Source: an uncultured Corynebacterium sp.
Lineage (GTDB): Bacteria > Actinomycetota > Actinomycetes > Mycobacteriales > Mycobacteriaceae
Length of the DNA stretch: 20,539 bases
Reading direction: 5' to 3'
NCBI RefSeq assembly: GCF_943914615.1
Contig: NZ_CALUCS010000030.1
Coordinates: forward strand, 1 to 20,539
A program made the translations under genes and the position numbers. The notes beneath the pieces were generated by a model. That model saw only the letters and a list, made by a program, of their open reading frames with translations. It had not been told where the DNA came from and ran no database searches. This document shows, piece after piece, positions 14,926 through 20,539 of the stretch (positions are counted from its first letter, which is position 1; every line of letters begins with the position of its first letter).

Positions 14926-15263
14926 CCTGGCAGCAGGAAGCACAGTGTAGGCATGGTGACCCGGAGCAGTTCGAGGTACCGCGCGGGCTATGGAAGCACA
15001 GGCGCACATCTGACAGGCAACGCTGGCAGAAGCGCATCCGCGACCTAGGAAGTGTGTGCGATGGCTGCCCGGTGGTCAGGCAGTGCGCCGCCGATGTAAC
15101 CCTAGGGCTAGATGTAGGCGTCATTCGTGCTGGTGTCCCCCTGCCTGACTATGGACAGTGGAATGATCGCACCCGCCACGGGGTGGAGCAGGCACTGGGC
15201 ATGATAGAGGGGGGCGTAATGCATAGGTACGCCATCGTTGCTCTAAGGGGGCCGTATGACTAG
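14922..15263 (+). CDS. WhiB-like iron-sulfur transcription factor (phage)
   Basis: 113 aa. Four cysteines in WhiB order: C9, then C46-X2-C49-X5-C55 (CDGCPVVRQC), ligands for a [4Fe-4S] cluster; the usual start WQQEAQCRHGDPEQF and a G-rich turn GVIRAGVPL in place of the canonical GVWGG. The W of that turn is replaced, so binding to the sigma factor may differ. Spacing C9 to C46 is longer than in many Wbl proteins. WhiB proteins are confined to actinobacteria and their phages; phage TM4 WhiB is known to repress host whiB2. AGGGAGG precedes ATG 14922. Overlaps HNH by 8 bases. Confidence 0.85.
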   Translation: MTWQQEAQCRHGDPEQFEVPRGLWKHRRTSDRQRWQKRIRDLGSVCDGCPVVRQCAADVTLGLDVGVIRAGVPLPDYGQWNDRTRHGVEQALGMIEGGVMHRYAIVALRGPYD

Positions 15264-15519
15264 GTGGGGTGGCCGTCGCATAGCGGCACTACGCGCCCAG
15301 GTGCTGGCGACACATGGCACAGTGTGCCACCTGTGTGGCATGCCTGGCGCCACATCCATTGACCACATCATCCCGCGCGCAGCTGGTGGCGATGACTCAC
15401 TAGAGAATCTGCGCCCAGCTCATGCGTCGTGCAACTCCGCGCGCCAAGCGCAGTCACTGTCAGAGTGGCGACAGCGACATCCACTGCCCGATCGCGCGCC
15501 GCCGTCGCGCGACTGGTGA
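15256..15519 (+). CDS. HNH endonuclease
   Basis: 87 aa, typical of the small HNH proteins beside terminase genes, which are needed for terminase cutting in several phages. Zinc-type Cys pair C24-X2-C27, core DHIIPRAAGGDDSLENLRPAHASCN (D36 H37, N51, H56, C59; shown here as key residues), then a basic tail. ATG 15256 overlaps the WhiB-like stop by 8 bases, so translation is coupled. Two terminators follow. Confidence 0.9.
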   Translation: MTRWGGRRIAALRAQVLATHGTVCHLCGMPGATSIDHIIPRAAGGDDSLENLRPAHASCNSARQAQSLSEWRQRHPLPDRAPPSRDW

Positions 15520-15530
15520 CGAACTGAATG

Positions 15531-15575
15531 CGCAGGTCAGCGAGCTAAGACAAAAAGTGCGTCTGACCTGCGGTT
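15531..15575 (+). terminator. Terminator after HNH gene, first
   Basis: CGCAGGTCAG (15531-15540) pairs perfectly with CTGACCTGCG (15563-15572), 22-nt loop, followed by GTTTT. Would end the early transcript 12 bases past the HNH stop. Confidence 0.65.
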
Positions 15576-15593
15576 TTATAAGGATTCGAACCC

Positions 15594-15626
15594 AAGGGAA
15601 GCCCCGCGCGCCACTTCCCTTTTTTT
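15594..15626 (+). terminator. Terminator after HNH gene, second, with T7
   Basis: AAGGGAAG (15594-15601) pairs with CTTCCCTT (15614-15621), 12-nt GC-rich loop, running into seven T (15620-15626) and then seven A. With the first hairpin it cuts the early region off from the packaging genes, so the late genes need their own promoter or antitermination. The surrounding 167-bp gap is also the usual place for a cos site; none can be shown. Confidence 0.75.
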
Positions 15627-15686
15627 AAAAAAATCAGTAACCAGGGGGCAGAACACGCCCACAAAACAGACGAAAAGGAGCCCACA

Positions 15687-16106
15687 ATGCCACGCCTAGA
15701 CCCACGCCGCCCACGCGCTGGCCAGCAGGAGCTATTCGAGCCGCCCACCACTAAGGAATCAATGGACATTGACGGGGGGCGCCATAGCCGCGCGATGGCT
15801 ACCGCACTAGAAACCGCCCGCACGTCTGACCTGATCGATCCTGTGGATGAGGGGCTGGCCACCGTTCTCATGTCCGGTGCATGGGCACTGGACAAGTTCG
15901 AGGCGCAGGGGCAGTCTTACGGTCCATCAAAGACTATCCAGCCAATGGTGGAAGCGCTGCGCGAAGCACGGATGACGCCTGACGCCCGCCAGACCACCAC
16001 CGATGACAATATCCAGGAGCTGGTGCGAGACCTGGCCGCCGCTGATGCCGTGGACCCTGAAAGCACGGGTGAAGTGGCTGACTCACTAGGTGTTTCTGAT
16101 GCATAG
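15687..16106 (+). CDS. Terminase small subunit
   Basis: 139 aa, soluble. Assigned mainly from position directly before the large terminase and from its makeup: proline/arginine-rich N-terminus (MPRLDPRRPRAGQQELFEP), helical middle (ALETARTSDLIDPVDEGLATVLMSGAWALDKFEA, EALREARMTPDARQT), acidic tail. Actinophage small terminases of this type recognise the packaging site and recruit the large subunit. AAAAGGAG lies 7 nt before ATG 15687. Overlaps the next gene by 8 bases. Confidence 0.7.
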   Translation: MPRLDPRRPRAGQQELFEPPTTKESMDIDGGRHSRAMATALETARTSDLIDPVDEGLATVLMSGAWALDKFEAQGQSYGPSKTIQPMVEALREARMTPDARQTTTDDNIQELVRDLAAADAVDPESTGEVADSLGVSDA

Positions 16107-17502
16107 CGCTGTGCCGCGCCACCATACGCCGCGTGACTATCGGTATCAGTCGCTGGGCTCTAAGGTGGGCAAGCTGTCGGCAAAGCTAGGCCGCCCGCTG
16201 ATGCCGTGGCAGCAGGCCGCTGCTGACGTGGCGCTAGAGCTCGATGGCCGTGGCCGTTTCCGGTATGACCGCATCGTCATCACCGTGCCACGCCAGTCAG
16301 GTAAAACTGCGCTGATCCTGGCGCTAGGGCTACATCGCACGCTGATCACGCCTAAAGGCAAGATCTGGTACACCGCGCAGACTGGGCAGATTGCCCGCGA
16401 GCGATTTCTAAAAGACATGGCGGGCGATGCCGAAAAGCTGCTGGGAAGCGCTATTGCCGTGAAGCGGGGCGCGGGCGATACCCGCCTCAACTTTCCCGCG
16501 CTGGAATCGCAGTTTCGCCCGCACCCGCCCAACGATACCTATCTGCACTCCGAGCAGAGCGACCTAAACATTCTCGATGAACCGTGGGCATTCAGTGAAG
16601 TGCAGGGCGATGGGCTGCTGCAGGCTATCCAGCCCACACAAAACACGCGCCCTAACGCGCAGACGATCTACCTATCGACGATGGGCGATGCACGGTCGAC
16701 GTGGTGGCATCGCATCATCGACGAGGCGCGCGAGGGCGTGCCCGGCACCGCTCTATTTGATTGGGGGCTACCGGAAGCCGATGACGCTACAGACGTCAAA
16801 GCAGTGATTGATGCGCACCCCGCTGTGGGTTTCACCATCGAGCCTGACGTGGTACGCAAAGCGGCGCACACGATGAAGCCCGCCGAGTTTGCCCGCGCAT
16901 ATGCCAATATCAGGACGCAGACCCGCGTGTCTGTTTTCAGTTCTGATGTGCTGGCGCGGGTACTAGATCACACAGCTACGATGACAGCCGGTGCTGACAT
17001 CGCGCTAGGCGTCGCCGTGGCGTGGGATCGATCCACATCAGTCATCGCAGCAGCCGGGCTAGCATCCGATGGCACCCCTGTGTGCGAGATCGTGGACGCC
17101 CGCCCTGGCGCTGGATGGGTAGCTGACCGGCTACACCAGCTAGCTGACCGCCACCACCCCGCCGCCATCCTGGTGGATGCCAGATCGCCCGCATCGCCCA
17201 TCGCTGCTGACCCCTCACTAGATGACATCATCGAAGCCCCATCATCATCCCGCGTGGCAGCAGGCACCGCCGATTTCCTAGACCGCATCGCACAGGGCAC
17301 CATCCGCCTGCGATACGACAAGGCGCTAGCGGCATCGTTCGATGTGCTGGCACTGCGCACCGTAGGAGACCTAGGACAGATGCTAGACCGTAAAAACAGC
17401 GCCGGTTCCATCGCAGAGATCGAGGCATGCATGCTGGCACACAGCGCGATCACACAAGCCCCCGCCCCCGCCCCCGCCCCTGAAATTTGGTTCGCACAAT
17501 GA
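16099..17502 (+). CDS. Terminase large subunit
   Basis: 467 aa. Packaging motor and nuclease. N-terminal ATPase: Walker A VPRQSGKT (63-70), coupling region YTAQTGQIARERF, Walker B LNILDE (D160 E161). C-terminal RNase H-like nuclease: DIALGVAVAWDRS, a middle acidic VDARSP, and an acidic residue in the last third. The end is a proline/alanine repeat (PAPAPAPAPE) encoded by CCCGCC repeats. ATG 16099 overlaps the small-terminase stop (ATGCATAG) with AGGTG upstream; GTG 16090 is an alternative. Overlaps the next gene by ATGA. Confidence 0.94.
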   Translation: MHSAVPRHHTPRDYRYQSLGSKVGKLSAKLGRPLMPWQQAAADVALELDGRGRFRYDRIVITVPRQSGKTALILALGLHRTLITPKGKIWYTAQTGQIARERFLKDMAGDAEKLLGSAIAVKRGAGDTRLNFPALESQFRPHPPNDTYLHSEQSDLNILDEPWAFSEVQGDGLLQAIQPTQNTRPNAQTIYLSTMGDARSTWWHRIIDEAREGVPGTALFDWGLPEADDATDVKAVIDAHPAVGFTIEPDVVRKAAHTMKPAEFARAYANIRTQTRVSVFSSDVLARVLDHTATMTAGADIALGVAVAWDRSTSVIAAAGLASDGTPVCEIVDARPGAGWVADRLHQLADRHHPAAILVDARSPASPIAADPSLDDIIEAPSSSRVAAGTADFLDRIAQGTIRLRYDKALAASFDVLALRTVGDLGQMLDRKNSAGSIAEIEACMLAHSAITQAPAPAPAPEIWFAQ

Positions 17503-17714
17503 CAAAGAAGATCAAGGCAGACGTATCGGACTACACAGGGGTGGTGCTGCCATGCCCCCTGTGTGACCAGCGCACATGGCAGCCAGATACAGCTAGTGCC
17601 TGGCGCTGGCTGTACTACCATCTACGCCGCGCGCATGGTCAGATGGCCAGCGCACAGCTAACGCAGTCCGTGATGCGCAGATACATGTATGCAAGCGGTT
17701 CGTCAGATTCGTAG
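17499..17714 (+). CDS. Small C2H2-type zinc-finger phage protein
   Basis: 71 aa. C19-X2-C22 (CPLC) and H41-X4-H46 (HLRRAH) form a Cys2His2 set with an 18-residue span, longer than in classical fingers. The rest is helical and basic (SVMRRYMYASG). ATG 17499 overlaps the large-terminase stop (ATGA) with no SD, so it is translationally coupled. Family not recognised; between terminase and portal it may be a head or packaging accessory. Confidence 0.7.
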   Translation: MTKKIKADVSDYTGVVLPCPLCDQRTWQPDTASAWRWLYYHLRRAHGQMASAQLTQSVMRRYMYASGSSDS

Positions 17715-17737
17715 GTGCCGCCCTCATACTCATAGCC

Positions 17738-18808
17738 ATGAGTGTAATTGGCCGTATTCGTGAAGCCCTGGCGATGCCCTACCTGGCACACAGTGGCTGG
17801 GATACCGTGCCCTATGAATCCCCTTTTGCATCACCTAATCACCTGGTAACCATCACGCCGCCGGATCGCCCCGTGGAAGTATCCCGAAAGCTGGCTATGC
17901 AGGTGCCCGCCGTCGCCCGCGCACGCGGTATCATCGTTGGAGGCATCGCCCGCTGCCCGCTAGAGGCGCGCCAGGCTGGTCAGCGGATCGATGACCAGCC
18001 TATCTGGCTGACCCGCACCGATGGCGTTCAGTCGCCCGTTTTCCGCATGACGTGGACCATCGATGATCTGCTCTTTTACGGCTGGTCCTGCTGGGGACTA
18101 GAGCGCGATAACCAGGGCTATGTGATCCGCGCTGATCGTATCCCCGCGCACATGTGGTCAGTGGACGCCGATGGCGCCGTGCTAGTCAATGGCGCCCCCG
18201 CTGATCCCCGCGAGGTGTGCATCATCCCCGGTCCACATGAGGGGCTGCTGACTGCTAGCAGCTCGATCATCCGCCATGCGATCCAGCTGCAGACGCTGGC
18301 TGATAAGTACAGCGCCACGCCCGCCGCACAGATCCTGCTACGCCAGGTCAAGGGCGCACCACTGACTAAGCAGGATCGTGATGCGCTGATCGCCTCATGG
18401 GTCGCCGCCCGCCGTGGCGAACACGGTGGCGTGGCGTTCGCTAATGAGTCCATCGAGGTTGAGGAGCTGGGCAAAGCAAACACTGACCTGCTGATCCAGG
18501 GGCGTAACGCGGTTGCCGTGGACATCGCCCGCGCTACTGGCGTGCCCGCCATGATGCTCGACGCCGGCACCGCTGGCACTGGCACCGTGACATATCGCAG
18601 CCAGGTATCCAGAAATTTGGAGCTGGTGGACTATGCGCTAGCACCGTACATGGCCGCCGTCGCCGGGCGTCTAGGTCTAGATGACATGGTGCCGCGCGGC
18701 ACCGCCGTCGCTTTCGATCTCACCGATCTGACTGGCCCCACTGTGGGAGAGCTTGACGTGCCTGATGATGACCGCCAGCGATACGACGATAGGGAGGCTG
18801 AACAGTGA
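17738..18808 (+). CDS. Portal protein (HK97-type family)
   Basis: 356 aa, short for a siphovirus portal (usually 400-500). Typical features: early helix VSRKLAMQVPAVARARGIIVGGIA, a wing region with LLFYGWSCWGLERD, the stem helix and RGEHGGVAFANESIEVEELG, and the clip/crown part IARATGVPAMMLDAGTAGTGTVTYRSQ. It forms the dodecameric ring at one capsid vertex through which DNA enters. No SD before ATG 17738. Ends in a GTGA overlap with the endolysin. Confidence 0.88.
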   Translation: MSVIGRIREALAMPYLAHSGWDTVPYESPFASPNHLVTITPPDRPVEVSRKLAMQVPAVARARGIIVGGIARCPLEARQAGQRIDDQPIWLTRTDGVQSPVFRMTWTIDDLLFYGWSCWGLERDNQGYVIRADRIPAHMWSVDADGAVLVNGAPADPREVCIIPGPHEGLLTASSSIIRHAIQLQTLADKYSATPAAQILLRQVKGAPLTKQDRDALIASWVAARRGEHGGVAFANESIEVEELGKANTDLLIQGRNAVAVDIARATGVPAMMLDAGTAGTGTVTYRSQVSRNLELVDYALAPYMAAVAGRLGLDDMVPRGTAVAFDLTDLTGPTVGELDVPDDDRQRYDDREAEQ

Positions 18809-19563
18809 GATGGGACACTCTAGAGCCTGACGTGTACAGGTTGATGACGAAGAATTTCACGCCAGGGCGCGCTGGTCTGCGCATCAAGTACATTGTGCGC
18901 CACCATAACGCGGGCGTGAACCTCACGACAGAGGATTGCTGGCGCATCTGGCAGCAGCGCCCCGCGAGTGCGCACTATCAGGTGGAAAACAGCGGGCGCA
19001 TCGGACAGCTGGTTAATGACTGGGATACCGCCTGGCATGCCGCGAACGAACTGCGCAATAGGCAAAGCATCGGCATCGAGCATGCTAACTGTGGTGGTCC
19101 TGATCAGGACTGGCCTATCAGTGATCGTGTGATCGATCAGGGCGCGCATCTGGCAGCAGCTCTATGCAAGGCATACGGGCTGGGCCGCCCAAAGTTTGGT
19201 GAGAATATCCGCGACCACAGGGAGACTGGCCAAACCAGTTGCCCGTATCACCTGGCTGCTGGTGGTAAGTACCACCAGCGCTGGATGGATCGCGCGGTCT
19301 ACTGGTACGACCAGATGACCAAACTCCCTACCACACAACGACCACAAACACCACCGCAAAGGAATAGTGACATGACGCCAGAACAGGCTCGACTGCTCAA
19401 AGAGAATAACGCCCTGCTAAAAGAGCTCCGCTACCAGCTGACTGGATCGAGTACGCCGGGTAGTTTCCCCGGTCTGCCACAGTCAGGTGGCCGCACGCTC
19501 TATGACCTGGCTAGCGCCATCGCAGAGATCGAGGGCGTGCCCGGCACTAAGGACGTGAAGTGA
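18805..19563 (+). CDS. Endolysin, N-acetylmuramoyl-L-alanine amidase with possible internal start
   Basis: 252 aa. Amidase_2/PGRP zinc domain at about residues 20-165: H33/H34 in VRHHNAG, SAHYQV (55-60), GIEHAN, H138 and C146 in DHRETGQTSCPYH, the equivalent of HRD...CPG. A P/Q/T linker (174-188) follows, then a C-terminal part with a coiled-coil-like helix (ARLLKENNALLKELRYQL) and a small module that probably binds the cell wall. GTG 18805 overlaps the portal stop, SD AGGGAGG (18791-18797). An in-frame ATG at 19372 (residue 190) has AAAGGA 8 nt upstream and would give a separate 63-aa C-terminal polypeptide. Lying between portal and protease is unusual. Confidence 0.9.
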   Translation: MRWDTLEPDVYRLMTKNFTPGRAGLRIKYIVRHHNAGVNLTTEDCWRIWQQRPASAHYQVENSGRIGQLVNDWDTAWHAANELRNRQSIGIEHANCGGPDQDWPISDRVIDQGAHLAAALCKAYGLGRPKFGENIRDHRETGQTSCPYHLAAGGKYHQRWMDRAVYWYDQMTKLPTTQRPQTPPQRNSDMTPEQARLLKENNALLKELRYQLTGSSTPGSFPGLPQSGGRTLYDLASAIAEIEGVPGTKDVK

Positions 19564-19763
19564 TGTTGTTCATCTACGTGACGGTGGCATTCGCACTAGG
19601 TGTGCTCGTCACTATCGGAGGAATCGGAGCGCTACTGGCGTATGACACACAGAAAGCAAACAAGACGAGATCTGCCCGTGCCCACACAGGTGCGCTACCC
19701 GTGGCGGGCGACACTGCGCACAGTGATCGTCGTGGCAATTTCCCTGCTACCCGTGCTACCTGA
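19563..19763 (+). CDS. Small membrane protein, lysis cassette
   Basis: 66 aa with one N-terminal membrane helix (FIYVTVAFALGVLVTIGGIGALLAY) and a soluble, basic tail. ATG 19563 shares bases with the endolysin stop (TGATG). 122 bases of its 3' half are also read in another frame by the next gene. It may be a holin or antiholin; which of the two is not shown. Confidence 0.65.
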   Translation: MLFIYVTVAFALGVLVTIGGIGALLAYDTQKANKTRSARAHTGALPVAGDTAHSDRRGNFPATRAT

Positions 19764-19971
19764 CATAGCGCGCGCGGCTGGCGTTAGCACTGTCCCCACT
19801 GTGGTAGGCATCCTGGCCGTCGCCGCTGCAGTCCAGCGGGTGGTAGCAATACCACAGGTAGACAGGCTATTTCGCCGGTATTTCGGAGTGGCTACCGCCC
19901 CCGCATCAGACCCTAACGCACAGAATCTAGACAGGATGATCGAGGATGACGACCCATACAGAACTATCTAA
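19642..19971 (+). CDS. Putative holin, two membrane spans
   Basis: 109 aa: basic N-terminus (MTHRKQTRRDLP), helix TLRTVIVVAISLLPVLPDI, helix VPTVVGILAVAAAVQRVVAI, charged C-terminus with DRLFRRYF and an acidic end. This layout fits actinophage holins. ATG 19642 lies inside the previous gene in another frame; GGAG is 12 nt upstream. It overlaps the protease gene by 26 bases. Confidence 0.7.
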   Translation: MTHRKQTRRDLPVPTQVRYPWRATLRTVIVVAISLLPVLPDIARAAGVSTVPTVVGILAVAAAVQRVVAIPQVDRLFRRYFGVATAPASDPNAQNLDRMIEDDDPYRTI

Positions 19972-20539
19972 CTCTAGCGTCACAGTGACGCCACAGGACC
20001 AGCACCCGCCGCTGGTCGCTGAATCCGCCCGCACCATCACAGGGCTAGTTCTACCCTGGGAGCAGTTTGGCCGCACGAGCAACGGCGCACTGAAGTTTTC
20101 CGAGGGCGCGATTCGCGTGCCGCGTGACATTACGCGGGTAAAGCTGCTGGCGGGGCACTCACCATCAGGAATCCCCGTAGGCCACGCCACCAGCTGGGAA
20201 TCGAAGCCCGAGGGGCTACACATGACATTCAAGTTCGGTAGCTCTGATGACGCCACCCGCGCGCTGCAGGCCGCCAGCGACAAGGTGGTCGATGCGTTCA
20301 GTATCGAGGCCTACGGCATCGAGGCAGAAGGCACCACCGTGAAAAGCTCAATCCTTAGCGCGGTGGCGCTGGTGCCGATGCCAGCTTTCGCTAGCGCGCG
20401 GGTGGCGACCGTCACAGCATCCGCCTCACCATCGTCTGATGGCGACAATGAAGCGGATGGCCACACCACCGAGACCGGCAACAGCACCACCGAGACCGGC
20501 AACAGCACCACCGAGACCGGCAACAGCACCACCGAGACC
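19946..20539 (+). CDS. HK97-type prohead protease, 3' end outside window, possibly fused to capsid
   Basis: 198 codons visible. Seen: GLVLPWEQFGRT, KLLAGHSPSGIPVGHATSWE with H71, DAFSIEAYG with S119, and LSAVALVPMPAFASA, the classical His-Ser core and end of U35/S78-type prohead proteases. Such proteases cut the scaffold and capsid N-termini during head maturation. After residue 173 the frame enters perfect TTETGNS repeats (three full copies and TTET) and is still open at the window edge, so a further domain follows, perhaps scaffold or major capsid protein (inference). ATG 19946 is chosen; AGG/GAGG precedes it. Overlaps the holin by 26 bases. Confidence 0.85.
   Translation, partial: MTTHTELSNSSVTVTPQDQHPPLVAESARTITGLVLPWEQFGRTSNGALKFSEGAIRVPRDITRVKLLAGHSPSGIPVGHATSWESKPEGLHMTFKFGSSDDATRALQAASDKVVDAFSIEAYGIEAEGTTVKSSILSAVALVPMPAFASARVATVTASASPSSDGDNEADGHTTETGNSTTETGNSTTETGNSTTET
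20465..20539 (+). repeat. Perfect 21-bp tandem repeat coding TTETGNS
   Basis: Units at 20465-20485, 20486-20506 and 20507-20527 are identical, followed by 12 bases of a fourth that meet the window end, so copy number is unknown. In frame it codes TTETGNS, a flexible polar linker after the protease domain. Identity at every base points to recent expansion or slippage. Open frames on the other strand here are artefacts of the repeat. Confidence 0.9.

Noticed and set aside
15571..15600. Possible tRNA T-arm (GGGTTCGAATCC on minus strand)
   Set aside because: No acceptor, D or anticodon arm can be built around it; part of the sequence belongs to a terminator.
15422..15628. 68-aa plus-strand ORF ending in the second terminator
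   Set aside because: Overlaps the HNH gene in another frame and ends in the T tract; no RBS.
20311..20532. Minus-strand ORF with VLLPVSVV repeats
   Set aside because: Antisense artefact of the TTETGNS tandem repeat.
20465..20539. CRISPR array
   Set aside because: Units are contiguous with no spacers and lie in a coding frame; no CRISPR-like array occurs elsewhere in the window.

Overview
The window looks like a chromosomal segment of a high-GC actinobacterium, most probably Corynebacterium. The grounds are a CopD-CtaG fusion, an Ig-domain L,D-transpeptidase, DEDDh oligoribonuclease next to tRNA-His, and several genes with no Shine-Dalgarno sequence, as expected for leaderless mRNAs. Genus is inferred from gene content, not from a marker gene search.

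Host part (1-13151). On the minus strand lie ettA (3' end outside the window), a second-type ssb and a CopD/CtaG membrane protein. A pair of facing DnaA-box-like 9-mers sits between ssb and the CopD/CtaG gene. tRNA-Arg(UCU) follows, then an ABC-F ATPase with its own TTGACA promoter and a possible leaderless leader peptide. On the minus strand at 6750-7601 one reading frame is cut in two by an in-frame TAA. Next come an SDR oxidoreductase, orn, tRNA-His(GUG), a flavin reductase, a CopZ-like copper chaperone, a MITE-like inverted-repeat element, a stand-alone phytoene/squalene synthase-family gene and a lipoprotein-like L,D-transpeptidase. The segment ends at tRNA-Lys(CUU).

Prophage part (about 13186 to beyond 20539). 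A siphovirus-type prophage starts at the 3' end of tRNA-Lys. In order it holds an XRE repressor (minus strand, whose reading frame runs into the tRNA gene), a divergent HTH/excisionase-like gene, a small membrane protein, a helical protein of unknown role, a structured region, a WhiB-like protein, an HNH nuclease, two hairpin terminators, small and large terminase, a zinc-finger protein, portal, amidase endolysin, two overlapping small membrane proteins (holin region) and a prohead protease that runs off the window in a perfect TTETGNS repeat. Most genes overlap by a few bases. No integrase or replication gene is seen; an integrase would be expected at the far end.

Most interesting points: the repressor frame reads across the presumed attL into tRNA-Lys, as in mycobacteriophage integration-dependent immunity; the two divergent early genes start inside the same inverted 19-bp element; the endolysin has a strong internal start that could give a free C-terminal domain; the lysis genes sit between portal and protease; and the early region is very small, suggesting a small-genome phage or a capsid-encoding satellite.
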